Shown: positions 7,451 to 15,852, counted from the first letter of the stretch. The stretch: 64,000 nucleotides of DNA from Aurantimonas sp. HBX-1 (GCF_021391535.1 NZ_CP090066.1:1563501-1627500), one strand, 5' to 3'. Notes: generated by a model from the sequence alone, not told the origin. Program-made: numbers and translations.

Positions 7451-8092
7451 TCAGGCCAGGACCGGCGACCGGGCCATGCCGACGAAGTTCGGGAGCGCCT
7501 CGATGCGCGCAAGCCATGCGCGGATTTTGGGGTAGGGGGTGAGTCCGACGCCACCCTCTGGGGCGTGGGCGACATAACTGTAGCCCGCAATGTCGGCGAG
7601 TGTGGTCCGATCGGCGGCAAGCCAGTCGCGGTCTTTAAGATGCGCGTCCATAAGCTTGAACAAAGCTCGGGACTTCGCTTTGGCAGCCTCATGGTCAAGG
7701 CTGGCGCCGAAGACGGTCACGAGCCGGGCCGCGCAGGGGCCGGCGGCTATCTCGCCGGCGGCGATCGAGAGCCAGCGCTGCACCTCGCCCGCCTCGACCG
7801 GCGTCGCGCCCCGCCATTTGCCAGCGTCGGAATAGCGTTCTGCGAGATAAGTGATGATGGCGTTCGAGTCGGACAGGACCACGCCGTCGTCCTCGATCGC
7901 CGGGACCTCCCCGAGCGGGCTGAGCATCAGATAATCCGCTGCCTTGTGCGCGCCGTTCGCCATGTCGAGCTCGATCGTCTCATATGGGATTTCGAGCAGC
8001 GAGAGCATCAGCTGGACGCGGTGGCAGTGTCCTGACTTCGCGCTCCGATAAAGCTTCACCGGGCGCTGTTCCGCGAGTTTCGTCTTCGACAT
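7451..8092 (-). CDS. Glutathione S-transferase family protein
   Basis: A 213-residue cytosolic glutathione transferase. The N-terminal thioredoxin-like domain (residues 1-90) has VKLYRSAKSGHCHRVQLMLSL, where the catalytic Ser/Cys region lies, and the glutathione-binding LGEVPAIEDDGVVLSDSNAI. The helical C-terminal domain has ADRTTLADIAGYSYVAHAPEGGV. The start at 8092 (MSKTKLAEQ) has AAGGAG within nine bases upstream; the 14 extra residues of the longer frame are unlikely. A LysR regulator gene is read divergently 150 bp away and probably controls it. The xenobiotic or peroxide substrate is unknown. Confidence 0.88.
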   Translation of the reverse strand: MSKTKLAEQRPVKLYRSAKSGHCHRVQLMLSLLEIPYETIELDMANGAHKAADYLMLSPLGEVPAIEDDGVVLSDSNAIITYLAERYSDAGKWRGATPVEAGEVQRWLSIAAGEIAAGPCAARLVTVFGASLDHEAAKAKSRALFKLMDAHLKDRDWLAADRTTLADIAGYSYVAHAPEGGVGLTPYPKIRAWLARIEALPNFVGMARSPVLA

Positions 8093-8213
8093 GATTGTCT
8101 CCTTCGTGATGACCCGACCCTTCTCACTCACCACGCGGCGTGCCGAGTTTCGGTTTCGGTGCAGTCTAAATACGCTTGCGCGCGGCCATAATGAGCGCTA
8201 GCCGAAGAAGACT

Positions 8214-8230
8214 ATTTCGAAATCTGAAAT
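8214..8230. promoter_or_regulatory. Candidate LysR-type operator
   Basis: ATTTCGAAATCTGAAAT contains the inverted repeat ATTTC-N7-GAAAT, matching the T-N11-A layout of LysR sites, and also a perfect 10-bp palindrome ATTTCGAAAT. It lies 12 bp before the LysR start in the divergent glutathione transferase/LysR gap, where autoregulation is usual. Confidence 0.4.
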
Positions 8231-8242
8231 GATTGGCCCCGG

Positions 8243-9142
8243 ATGGATCGCTTGCAATCGCTGAAGGTCTTCGTCGCAGTGGCCGAAGCCGAGAGTTTTG
8301 CCGCCGGAGCCAGAGCGGTCGGATTGAGCGCGCCCTCCGCGACGCGGGGCATCAACGACCTCGAAGCCGCGCTGGGAGCCCGGCTCTTCACCCGGACGAC
8401 GCGAAGGGTCCGATTGACAGACGGTGGCCTAGCCTATCTTGAGGAGGTGCGGGAAATCCTCGCGCAGCTTCAGGCCGCCGACGATTCGGTGGCTGGGGCG
8501 GCGCGAATGCCCGTCGGCAGACTGCGCCTCACATGCCCGCAGGAATTCGGCCGCATCCACATTTCACCGATCCTGACCGACTTTCTCGACCGCTTTCCTG
8601 ACGTGAAGGCCGAGGTCCTGATGGTCGACCGGATCGTCAATCTGGTTGAGGAGGGTTACGACATCGCGGTGCGCATCGGCCATCTTCCGCCTTCCAGCCT
8701 GATGGCGTCGAAGGTTGGTGAGGTCCGCCGCGTCGTCTGCGCAGCGCCTGACTATATCAAAGCGCGGGGCCGGCCGGATGCGCCCGCTGATCTTGCCAGC
8801 CATCGCCTGATCGCGACCTCCGGTACAGGGGCCACCTCAGTCTGGCGCTTCGGCCGGGACTCCGAGACGACGGTCCAGATCGATCCGCAACTGACGATAA
8901 CCAGCGTTGCCGCTTCGATCGAGGTCGCGCGGCAGGGGTGGGGGCTTTGCCGCGCCCTTTCATACCAGGTCGCCGCGGATCTCAACGCCGGACGGCTCAA
9001 GCTCGTTCTGGAGGATCACGAGCCGAATCCCTTGCCAATCCATCTGGTCCATCACGAAGGACGGCGAGCCGCTGCGAAAATCCGCTCTTTCATTGATTTC
9101 GCTGCCGGAAGGCTGCGGAAGAATTCTGTCCTTCAACAATAG
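8243..9142 (+). CDS. LysR-family transcriptional regulator
   Basis: A 299-residue LysR-type regulator. The winged helix-turn-helix occupies residues 1-60 (MDRLQSLKVFVAVAEAESF, AGARAVGLSAPSATRGINDLE, RLFTRTTRRVRLTDGG). A co-inducer-binding domain follows from about residue 90 (VGRLRLTCPQEFGR, then VLMVDRIVNLVEEGYDIAVRI). The sequence resembles the broad group of LysR proteins beside detoxification genes. It is divergent from the glutathione transferase gene, which it probably activates, and a candidate operator sits just before its start. The inducer cannot be read from the sequence. Confidence 0.9.
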   Translation: MDRLQSLKVFVAVAEAESFAAGARAVGLSAPSATRGINDLEAALGARLFTRTTRRVRLTDGGLAYLEEVREILAQLQAADDSVAGAARMPVGRLRLTCPQEFGRIHISPILTDFLDRFPDVKAEVLMVDRIVNLVEEGYDIAVRIGHLPPSSLMASKVGEVRRVVCAAPDYIKARGRPDAPADLASHRLIATSGTGATSVWRFGRDSETTVQIDPQLTITSVAASIEVARQGWGLCRALSYQVAADLNAGRLKLVLEDHEPNPLPIHLVHHEGRRAAAKIRSFIDFAAGRLRKNSVLQQ

Positions 9143-9428
9143 CCGCTTGGAGGCGTTGACGCTGGCGCGACTTGCCGTGTTGTTCCGCTTGAACCGGGAG
9201 GGGCGTCGTCCGCGTCCGTAATCAGCAGAAGGTTGGCTGAAAGACTTCAATGATCGCCACCTGAATGGCTGCTATCCATCTGCCACACGCGTAAGCTGCC
9301 GGTTCGCTTTCGGCCCGAAGCGCCGCCGGAATCATTTCTGACGAGGGTGGCTCGCAGGCTTCTGTTACTCAGACGTGATCTTCAAAAGCGGACAGGCCCG
9401 ATATCTCCCGACAACGCCGGGCTTCGGT

Positions 9429-10091
9429 TCAAGGACTGATTGGAACTGTTCGCGCGTCCCATCCGAGCATGGCAGTCTCGGCCACGGACCGCAGTTCCAG
9501 GCTGCTGGCCCCATCGCGCGCGAGGATGGACATGCCGCTCTGAACAGTCTGCACGAAGCGCCCGAGCGCATGGATGTCGGTCGATGCCGGGATCTCACCG
9601 CTTTCAATCGCCTCGTCCAGGCGTGTCTTGATGCGCTCGAGCGAGACGCTCCGCTCCGAACGAACCAAGGCGCCGAGCTCGGCATGTCCCTCGCACCCGA
9701 CTGAGGACAAGGTGACCATGCAGCCCCGGGGACTCTCGTAGAGCGATCCCGTCAGCGCATCCGCCAATGCCAGAAGATAGGCCTCGACGGCCTCTCGAGC
9801 CGTTCTCGCTGAGTGGAAGCAGGTCCAGGCGTGGTGCTCGTAGCTGTCGACGTAGTGTCGTACCGCCTCGGCGTAGAGCGCCTCCTTGGAACCGAAGGCA
9901 GCATAAAGGCTCGGCGACCCGATCCCCATCGCCTCCGTCAACTCAGCCATCGAAGTCGCCTCGAAACCCTTCTGCCAGAACAGGCGCATTGCTGCGCCGA
10001 GCGCCGTCTCGCGGTCAAACGCACGGGGGCGCCCGCGAGCGCGTGGTCTAGGTTCACAGGGATTCGTAATGCGACTTCCGTCATTTTGCAT
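9429..10091 (-). CDS. TetR/AcrR-family transcriptional repressor
   Basis: A 220-residue TetR-family repressor. The DNA-binding domain is at residues about 16-70 (GRPRAFDRETALGAAMRLFW, then FEATSMAELTEAMGIGSPSLYAAFGSKEAL split around the recognition helix). The ligand-binding domain contains ESPRGCMVTLSSVGCEG, typical of the subgroup regulating divergent short-chain dehydrogenases. The start at 10091 (MQNDGSRI) is used because the longer frame runs back through the regulatory gap. It is divergent from a dehydrogenase gene and the 71-bp gap holds a perfect TTGAC-N4-GTCAA palindrome that is the obvious operator candidate. Confidence 0.88.
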   Translation of the reverse strand: MQNDGSRITNPCEPRPRARGRPRAFDRETALGAAMRLFWQKGFEATSMAELTEAMGIGSPSLYAAFGSKEALYAEAVRHYVDSYEHHAWTCFHSARTAREAVEAYLLALADALTGSLYESPRGCMVTLSSVGCEGHAELGALVRSERSVSLERIKTRLDEAIESGEIPASTDIHALGRFVQTVQSGMSILARDGASSLELRSVAETAMLGWDARTVPISP

Positions 10092-10110
10092 CGATTGACA
10101 CATAATTGGA

Positions 10111-10124
10111 TTGACCGCCGTCAA
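10111..10124. promoter_or_regulatory. Candidate TetR operator overlapping the -35 of the dehydrogenase
   Basis: TTGACCGCCGTCAA is a perfect inverted repeat (TTGAC-N4-GTCAA). Its left arm could also serve as a -35 (TTGACC), 17 bp from a weak -10 (TAATTC, 10134-10139). A near-direct repeat ATCGAT-T/C-A-ACACA flanks it at about 10090 and 10143. A repressor bound here would block the dehydrogenase promoter. Confidence 0.45.
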
Positions 10125-10162
10125 CAAGGGCCCTAATTCTGTATCGATCAACACAGAAAGGG

Positions 10163-10909
10163 ATGATCATGCAGGAATTGGTAGGCAAGCGCGCTTTGGT
10201 GACGGGCGCCTCGCGTGGAATAGGCGCGGCAATCGCCGTGGCGTTGGCCGAAAAGGGCGCCGATGTCGCGATCACCTATTCCGGTTCGGCGGACCGGGCG
10301 GCCGAGGTCGTCCGGACGATCGAGGGGAAGGGCCGCAAGGCGCTGGCCATTCAGGCCGATAGCGGCGATCCAGATTCCATCAAGCGGTCGGTGGAGGAGA
10401 CGGTTGCCGCGCTGGGCGGTCTCGACATCCTCGTCAACAACGCCGGGATCGCGCTCTACAACACGATCGCCGAGTTCGGCGTAGACGATATCGACGCGCT
10501 GCTTCGTGTGAACGTGCGCTCCCCTATCCTCGCCGCGCAGGCCGCTATCCCTCATCTGAAAGCAGGTGGGCGCATTGTCTCGATCGGCTCGGCGGGCGCC
10601 GAGCGCATCGTCGGCGATCCGGGAACCGTGTACTACATGACGAAGTCGGCGCTTCAGTCTTTCACGCGCGGCTTGGCGCGGGAACTAGGCCCCCGTGACG
10701 TCACCGTAAACCTCGTCCAGCCGGGCTCGACCAACACCGACATGAATCCGGCCGACGGCGAGTTCTCCGACTGGCAGCGTTCGCTGATGCCGCTCGGCCG
10801 CTACGGCGATCCGCAGGACGTCGCTGCGGCAGTTGCGTTCCTTGCGAGTCCGGCAGCCAAGCATATCACCGGTGCGATCCTGAATGTCGACGGCGGCCTG
10901 AACACCTAA
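10163..10909 (+). CDS. Short-chain dehydrogenase/reductase, FabG-like
   Basis: A 248-residue classical SDR that moves hydride between NAD(P) and an alcohol/ketone substrate. TGASRGIG (residues 14-21) binds the nucleotide, NNAG (92-95) is the structural motif, Ser at about 140-143 and Tyr157-x3-Lys161 (YYMTK) form the catalytic set, and the C-terminal HITGAILNVDGG is typical of the family. AAAGG lies just upstream of ATG 10163; ATG 10169 is also possible. The divergent TetR gene is its likely regulator. Although it resembles 3-oxoacyl-ACP reductase, the setting argues for a detoxifying or catabolic enzyme rather than fatty-acid synthesis. Confidence 0.88.
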   Translation: MIMQELVGKRALVTGASRGIGAAIAVALAEKGADVAITYSGSADRAAEVVRTIEGKGRKALAIQADSGDPDSIKRSVEETVAALGGLDILVNNAGIALYNTIAEFGVDDIDALLRVNVRSPILAAQAAIPHLKAGGRIVSIGSAGAERIVGDPGTVYYMTKSALQSFTRGLARELGPRDVTVNLVQPGSTNTDMNPADGEFSDWQRSLMPLGRYGDPQDVAAAVAFLASPAAKHITGAILNVDGGLNT

Positions 10910-10916
10910 GCCGCAC

Positions 10917-10949
10917 GCCCCTGTGCCGTCCCACCTGTCGGCACGGGGC
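10917..10949 (+). terminator. Terminator-like hairpin after the SDR gene
   Basis: GCCCC-T-GTGCCG pairs with CGGCAC-GGGGC: 11 bp with one bulged T and a 10-base loop, 8 bp after the SDR stop. No T-run follows, so it may act as a Rho-assisted end or an mRNA-stabilising hairpin. Confidence 0.5.
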
Positions 10950-11188
10950 TGGCCTCCCGGAGGAGGTCAGTTCCCAGTCGTCGCGATCCATCCGATCGTG
11001 GAGAATCTTGAGCGCAACAACCCCGACCCTCCGCTTCTAGGGTTGCAATACCACCCGCCGAACGTCGGTGACCGCTATCGGACGTCCGGTTGCTCGGCCG
11101 TGAACCACCCATTGGCGGCCGGCGGCTGTCCCGATGCACGTCGGCGTTCCCCGGTATGATCGAACATGGTACACGATCCGAGGTTTCA

Positions 11189-11899
11189 ATGCGCGATCCC
11201 GACGTTTGCATGTTCAAGTTGCGCCCTGCGCCGAAAGTTATTACTTTCGACTGCTATGGCACACTCGTGCAGTGGTACGAAGTGCTGCTTTGAGAAATTG
11301 GGGCTGTTTTCGTCCCACAGGGGCGGGACGCGGCAGAGGCTTCCGCAGTGCTCCACACTTTTTCGCAGTACTCACGAGACCTTGAGACACAACGACCCCA
11401 TCGGCTCTACAAGAACATTCTGCGCACTAGCTTCCGTGCGGCCCTAAGGGAGCACAGCCTTGTTGCGGGCGAAGATGTCATAGAACGGCTCGCCAAGGCG
11501 ATCCCCACTATGGGCCCGCATCCCGAGGTGCCGGATGCGCTACGGCGTCTGCGTGAGCGCTACGAACTCGCGATCTTCACGAACTCGGATGAGGACCTCA
11601 TCGTCCACAACGTGGCGCATCTCGGCGTACCGATCGACTACGTCATCACCGCCGAGCGTGCGCATGCCTACAAGCCGTCCCACCAGCTCTTCGAGTATGC
11701 CCACCGAACGATGGGGGTGATGAAAGAGGAGACGGTTCATGTCGCAATGGGCATGTTTCTCGATATGAAGGCCTGTCACGAACTCGAGGTTCGAGGCATT
11801 TGGGTCAACCGACTGGGGCAACCCGGCAACCCGGACTGGCTGCCCTACGACGAAGTTGCGGATCTCGATGGAGCCGCAGAGCTACTTCTGCCCGCGTGA
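11189..11899 (+). pseudogene. Haloacid dehalogenase type II (HAD), broken by an in-frame TGA
   Basis: An L-2-haloacid dehalogenase-like member of the HAD superfamily, which hydrolyses the C-halogen bond through a catalytic aspartate. The nucleophile motif is at codons 17-26 (VITFDCYGTL, Asp21). Codon 35, at 11291-11293, is TGA, and the same frame continues without a shift as EIGAVFVPQGRDAAEAS, then normal family sequence: EVPDALRRLRERYELAIFTN, YKPSHQLFEYA and a typical C-terminus to 11899. The canonical residue is Arg (LLREIG), so CGA changed to TGA by one C-to-T step. A restart at ATG 11348 would give 183 residues without the nucleophile. The usual G-D-S motif also reads VAMGMFLD here, which looks eroded. 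Confidence 0.8.
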
Positions 11900-12360
11900 G
11901 GCAGATCCGAGCAGCCCTTCGTCCGGTCCGGCCCATTGGCGGTTCACCTGACGCCATGCAACCAGCACCCGACGGGACTACGAGGGCAACCTACTCGGCA
12001 CGAGAAACGTCGGACGATCCTTCGAGGAGCAAGGACGCCAGCCGCCATGGACGTGTCAGCTGACCCAGTTGAGGCATGCCTAGCGTCCGCTTTTCTTAAA
12101 GACCGAAGATGTGCTGGATGGTCTGGAGAGGTTCGTTAGCGGAACGGCAGCTACTCGCGAAATCGCCCCGGAAGCCGCCCGTCCGCTTCCGGCCCGTTCC
12201 GGCGAACGGAGATCAGCTTCGATCTGGTGGACTTGCGGATAGTCCGATTCCGCCATGATCGCCGCCGGAGCGGACATCCTGCACGACCGGCCATGGATTT
12301 CTCAGTTTGAAGCTGAAGCCAAGAAGACGAGCTCCGTTTGCTAGTTGGCGCCCTTCCGGG
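11900..12360. other. No convincing gene
   Basis: Short open frames exist on both strands but none has family-like sequence together with a start and ribosome site. One plus-strand stretch near 12100-12150 reads KTEDVLDGLERFVSGTA and could be the decayed end of a lost gene. Confidence 0.5.
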
Positions 12361-12843
12361 TCATCCAACTTTCGCTGCGGCCTTTATCGTCGCGATGTCG
12401 ATTTTCCCCATTGTCATCATCGCCACGAAGGCGCGTCTCGCCTTGTCGCGGTCGGAGCTCGTCGTCAACTCGAGCAGCAGCCTAGGCGTGATTTGCCACG
12501 AATGGCCCCAACGATCCTTGCACCAGCCGCAGGCGCTTTCCCGCCCACCGTTGCGAACGATCGCATCCCAGTACTGATCGGTCTCCTCCTGGTCTTCGGT
12601 GACCACCATGAAGGAAACGGATTCGTTCGGCGTGAAGGCCGGGCCACCGTTTAGGCCGACGAACTTGCGGCCGAGAACGGTGAACTCGACGGTCAGATCG
12701 TCACCTTCCTTGCCGCCGGGGTAGTCGGAAGCAGCCGCGTTTACCCGCTCGACCTGACTGTCAGGAAAGACCGACGCATAGAACGCTGCGGCTTTTTCCG
12801 CTTCGCCGTGGTCGAACCACAGGCAGGTGATCAGTTCGGTCAT
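12361..12843 (-). CDS. VOC superfamily protein, PhnB-like (3-demethylubiquinone methyltransferase-like domain)
   Basis: A 160-residue vicinal-oxygen-chelate fold protein of the PhnB-like group. The opening ITCLWFDHGEAEKAAAFYAS, then EFTVLGRKFVGLNGGP and ESVSFMVVTEDQEETDQYWD are the family's recognisable blocks, with W-x-D-x-W-G-H-S-W-Q-I-T-P in the second half. The name refers to a domain label; methyltransferase activity is not expected. It is the last gene of a minus-strand set with a DUF1428 protein and another VOC protein, a combination often seen under ArsR-type control. AGGAG lies upstream of the ATG at 12843. Confidence 0.85.
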   Translation of the reverse strand: MTELITCLWFDHGEAEKAAAFYASVFPDSQVERVNAAASDYPGGKEGDDLTVEFTVLGRKFVGLNGGPAFTPNESVSFMVVTEDQEETDQYWDAIVRNGGRESACGWCKDRWGHSWQITPRLLLELTTSSDRDKARRAFVAMMTMGKIDIATIKAAAKVG

Positions 12844-12875
12844 AATCTAGTCTCCTCGTTCTGGCGTAGGCGGGG

Positions 12876-13598
12876 TCATCTTCCGGGCAATCGGCTGACG
12901 ACCTCGAACCCGCCATAGATCATCCGTTTGCCGTCGAAAGGCATCGGGTTGTCGGTCATTGCCCCCTTCATCTCGGCGAAAAGGGCTTTCTGCCCGGCAT
13001 CTCGCGTTGCCTTGTCCGGCCACTCGATCCAGGAAAAGCAGACCGTCTCGTCCGGCCCCGCCTTCACGGCCCGCTCAAAATCGGTAACCTTGCCCGCGGG
13101 CACATCGACGCCCCAGCATTCCACATGGCGCGTCGCCCCGTTGCGCAGGAAGAGGGGCGCGGCGGAGCGGCAGTGCTGCACGAAGACGTCTTGATGGGCC
13201 GTCGGTACGGCCAGGACGAAGCCGTCGACATAGCCGAAGGCACCGCCCGGTCCCTCATCGACCACCGGCTCGAAGCCGCCGAAGATCATCCGCTGGCCGT
13301 CGAAGGCCATATCGGACATTTCCATGCGCGGATCGGCCATCATCACCGTCTCCGCGGCGTCCTTGGTCGCCTTGTCCGGCCAGACGATCCAGCCGAAGGC
13401 AAGGAGCTCACCGTCCTTTGCGGCGACGGAGCGATAGAAGTCGGTCACCTCCCCCTTCGGCACGTCGTCGCCGACCGCATCGATGACGCTCGTAGCGCCG
13501 AACTCGCGAAAGAAGGGGGCGGCCTTCTCCGCCTGTTCCACAAAGCGTTCGCGCTTCGATCCCTCGACCGGGATCACGCATCCCATGACGTATGACAT
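12876..13598 (-). CDS. Tandem DUF1428 protein
   Basis: A 240-residue cytoplasmic protein made of two DUF1428 (ferredoxin-like dimeric barrel) units, about residues 1-115 and 118-240. Each has the same landmarks: GY/G-x-V-x-P-V at the start, APFFREFGAT or APLFLRNGAT, a GDDVPKGEVTDF or GVDVPAGKVTDF loop, W-x-x-W-P-D-K-A-T-x-D-A and F-D-G-x-R-M-I-x-G-G-F at the end. Most family members are single units of about 120 residues, so this is a gene-internal duplication that would fold as a pseudo-dimer. It has a good ribosome site (AAGGAGAC) and lies in the VOC gene set. Function unknown. Confidence 0.85.
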   Translation of the reverse strand: MSYVMGCVIPVEGSKRERFVEQAEKAAPFFREFGATSVIDAVGDDVPKGEVTDFYRSVAAKDGELLAFGWIVWPDKATKDAAETVMMADPRMEMSDMAFDGQRMIFGGFEPVVDEGPGGAFGYVDGFVLAVPTAHQDVFVQHCRSAAPLFLRNGATRHVECWGVDVPAGKVTDFERAVKAGPDETVCFSWIEWPDKATRDAGQKALFAEMKGAMTDNPMPFDGKRMIYGGFEVVSRLPGR

Positions 13599-13643
13599 CG
13601 GCGTCTCCTTCTATTCGGACAATGGGGGGTTTGGACGGGGCGC

Positions 13644-13898
13644 TCAGAGCAGACCCTTATCGAGGTCCGCGACGATGAGGACCGCCGAACTGAGCCCGCG
13701 GGTCGTACCCTGACCGTCTGCCGGAGGACGGGCGCGACAGGCGTGTTCGGCCAGCGGCAGGAGGTCTGCGTCGCGGGAGAACTTGCCTGCTCTGACATTC
13801 AGCGCAGCCTGAGGTCGGGAGCGAAGCCTGCTATAGCGACCGCAGCCAGTTGTCGGTGGTAACGGAAGCGAGCCCGCGAGGAGATCCGGGTTCATCAT
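13644..13898 (-). CDS. Small ORF coupled to the VOC gene, unrecognised
   Basis: An 84-residue frame whose ATG overlaps the TGA of the preceding VOC gene (ATGA), followed 46 bp later by the DUF1428 gene. It is Arg/Leu/Pro-rich with no recognisable domain, signal or membrane segment. The coupling and the fit in the operon are the only arguments for it; the amino-acid composition looks like read-through of non-coding DNA. It may be the remnant of a lost operon gene. Confidence 0.3.
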   Translation of the reverse strand: MMNPDLLAGSLPLPPTTGCGRYSRLRSRPQAALNVRAGKFSRDADLLPLAEHACRARPPADGQGTTRGLSSAVLIVADLDKGLL

Positions 13899-14299
13899 CT
13901 TGCCTCCGCCTCGGCGTTCGTTCCAGGCATCTCATTGATATGGAGGATGTTGCCGTCCGGGTCCTTGAACCAGACCATTTTCATGCCGTCGGCATAGTGG
14001 ATACCGTCGCGGTAGGTGGCGCCTTCCATCTCATAGCGCTCGAAGGCAACGCCCTTCTGAGCCAGAGCCGCGACGATGGCCTCGATCTCGCCGGCTGCGT
14101 CGAACACCACCGCGTTGGCTCGGTTCGTTCCCGCCTCGTCAGAGCGGTAGACGACGAGATGGGTTGGTCCGGTGCGGTAGACGACGACGTCGCCGCCATC
14201 CTCGACGGCGGAAAGGCCGAGGGTGTTGCCATAGAAGGCACGGGCCCGGGCAATGTCGGCGACGGCAAGAATGGCGGACGAGGTTTTGTGCGAAAGCAC
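13895..14299 (-). CDS. VOC family protein (glyoxalase/bleomycin-resistance fold)
   Basis: A 134-residue single-domain VOC protein. The first beta-alpha unit (SSAILAVADIARARAFYGNTL) and the second (IHYADGMKMVWFKDPDGNIL) are clear, with DPDGNIL being the signature before the last metal ligand. It would form a homodimer with a metal site, but whether it isomerises, cleaves or merely binds its ligand is unknown. It is the first gene of a minus-strand operon with the DUF1428 and PhnB-like genes, and a perfect 12-bp palindrome stands 44 bp upstream of its start. Confidence 0.85.
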   Translation of the reverse strand: MLSHKTSSAILAVADIARARAFYGNTLGLSAVEDGGDVVVYRTGPTHLVVYRSDEAGTNRANAVVFDAAGEIEAIVAALAQKGVAFERYEMEGATYRDGIHYADGMKMVWFKDPDGNILHINEMPGTNAEAEAR

Positions 14300-14696
14300 A
14301 GCAGGTCTCCCTTCCGACCGATTCCCTGTGTCTCTTTATTTAGTTGATATCAACATAAAACGATGTTTGTCAAATGGGCATGGCGGCTTCTAATTCAGAG
14401 GGGCTAGAAGCTGACGGTCTGCATCGGCTCATCCAAGACGCAAGCCGGATGCCCTCCGAATGGCGGCTTTTGGGTCGCGGTCAAGCGAGGCTGAAAGGCC
14501 GAGATGGGTCGATAAGCCGAAGGGCAGCTTCAGGCCGCGGTGCCTGAAAGCTGACGGTCTCCTTTGGCCCGATCCTGCCGAATCCATTTGCTCCACAAAA
14601 TTCCCCGTATATCGCGTCCACTTCAGGTCACGATGTGCGAGCGTTTGTCTGTGTTGAAGCGACGATCGTCGTTGAGACCGCAACGTTGTCTTCCGG
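14300..14696. repeat. Gene-free stretch with short direct repeat and hairpin
   Basis: No gene seen. AAGCTGACGGTCT occurs at 14408-14420 and again at 14548-14560. Between them, CAGCTT-CAGGC (14525-14535) pairs with GCCTG-AAAGCTG (14542-14553) around a 6-base loop with one bulged base. This has the look of an intergenic repeat or a decayed element end near the start of the plasmid-like region. Confidence 0.45.
14343..14354. promoter_or_regulatory. Perfect palindromic operator candidate before the VOC operon
   Basis: GTTGATATCAAC is a perfect 12-bp palindrome, 44 bp upstream of the VOC gene in AT-rich DNA that should hold its promoter. Palindromes of this type are bound by winged-helix repressors of the ArsR/MarR kind. 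No such repressor gene is adjacent. Confidence 0.5.
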
Positions 14697-15758
14697 TTGC
14701 TGATGTCACTCGATGCAGGCCACCGGGGCGGACCAGCAGTTGGAACATGCTGCACAAGGAGCCTTCGCAGCTGTCGGTCACCATCTCGCTGCATCATCGG
14801 GTTATCAACTTCATCCCCAGTCAATGCTGAACCGTTAAGTGCTGCCGATCAGAAGCCTTGGGCGATGGTGGCCGTGCGAGATACAATCCTGTTAGCTGGT
14901 GGACGAAGACAATATCGGCGGGGTGACGGCGACGACACCGCTGCCGTTTCTCCGAGGAAGGAAGTGCTGTCGGCAATCCGCTCGCTCGCGCCGATCTTTC
15001 TCGTACCCGGTGCGTCGACTGCACGGTACCTGCCGCCTCGTGTTGAGTTTCGATCGAGAATGATGTCCGCCCGCAGCTCAAACGTCGAAAGCCGGGGGGC
15101 GAAGGCCGCACCTGCAGTACGTCATACGATCCGGTGCGATATACAGACGGTACTCCGTGCCTGGCATGATCTCGGCACTAGAGTGCTGGACGGGATGATC
15201 GTTCTATCCGCCGAGCGGCTCGGCGAAATGTCTCCGGACGCCGGGGGAGTCGTCTGGCGCGTGTTCGGCGTCGGGTTAATCAGGGGTCGTGCTACTATTT
15301 CAAGCTGCGCCGTCGTATCGATCGCTGGCTTTTGCATCGCTGATCGATCAAAAGGATCAGCTGTCCGAGCAGCGCTATGGTACGTCGATAACATCCGGGT
15401 CAGCAACTGGGGCGCCGAAATGTTTTGGCCCTACTTTCCGCTGGTCTCTGTGACCAACGCGGCAGTCATCTGTGAAACTGGTGTAGTCCGACTTGCCGGC
15501 ATCGGCCGTTACGAAAGCTTTCCGTCACCCGGTCACAATCGTTTCCGGATGCTACCCAGATTCTGCGATGTTGTACGGTCCGACGACGGGACATGGATCT
15601 GCCTTCAATCCAGAGGTGACCCGGAGGAGGCGCTGGAGCGATATGTCCGGCGGGACAACTTTAGCCTCGATGGCCACTTTGACTCGACAGGGGAGGATCT
15701 GGAGGCGATAGAGCTGGCGTGCCTCACGCTCGACGTCTCGCCTGATGATGTCCGGTGA
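14697..15758 (+). CDS. Long unrecognised ORF, doubtful N-terminal half
   Basis: A frame open for 353 codons. The first two thirds are rich in Arg, Ser and Cys and look like non-coding sequence; the last 110 codons, from a Met at about 15417, read more like protein (EMFWPYFPLVSVTNAAVICE, then LEAIELACLTLDVSPDDV with an acidic helical end). No domain is recognised and no good ribosome site was found at either start. It stands between the VOC operon promoter and the convergent kfrA-like gene. Only the C-terminal part may be genuine. Confidence 0.3.
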   Translation: MLMSLDAGHRGGPAVGTCCTRSLRSCRSPSRCIIGLSTSSPVNAEPLSAADQKPWAMVAVRDTILLAGGRRQYRRGDGDDTAAVSPRKEVLSAIRSLAPIFLVPGASTARYLPPRVEFRSRMMSARSSNVESRGAKAAPAVRHTIRCDIQTVLRAWHDLGTRVLDGMIVLSAERLGEMSPDAGGVVWRVFGVGLIRGRATISSCAVVSIAGFCIADRSKGSAVRAALWYVDNIRVSNWGAEMFWPYFPLVSVTNAAVICETGVVRLAGIGRYESFPSPGHNRFRMLPRFCDVVRSDDGTWICLQSRGDPEEALERYVRRDNFSLDGHFDSTGEDLEAIELACLTLDVSPDDVR

Positions 15759-15852
15759 GACGGTGGCCGCCTTTCTCCCGCCGATAAGAGCGGGGAGGTG
15801 CGGCCTTACCCCAAGTTTCAGGAAGCCCCGCAGGATTTGCAGCTCTCCACCG

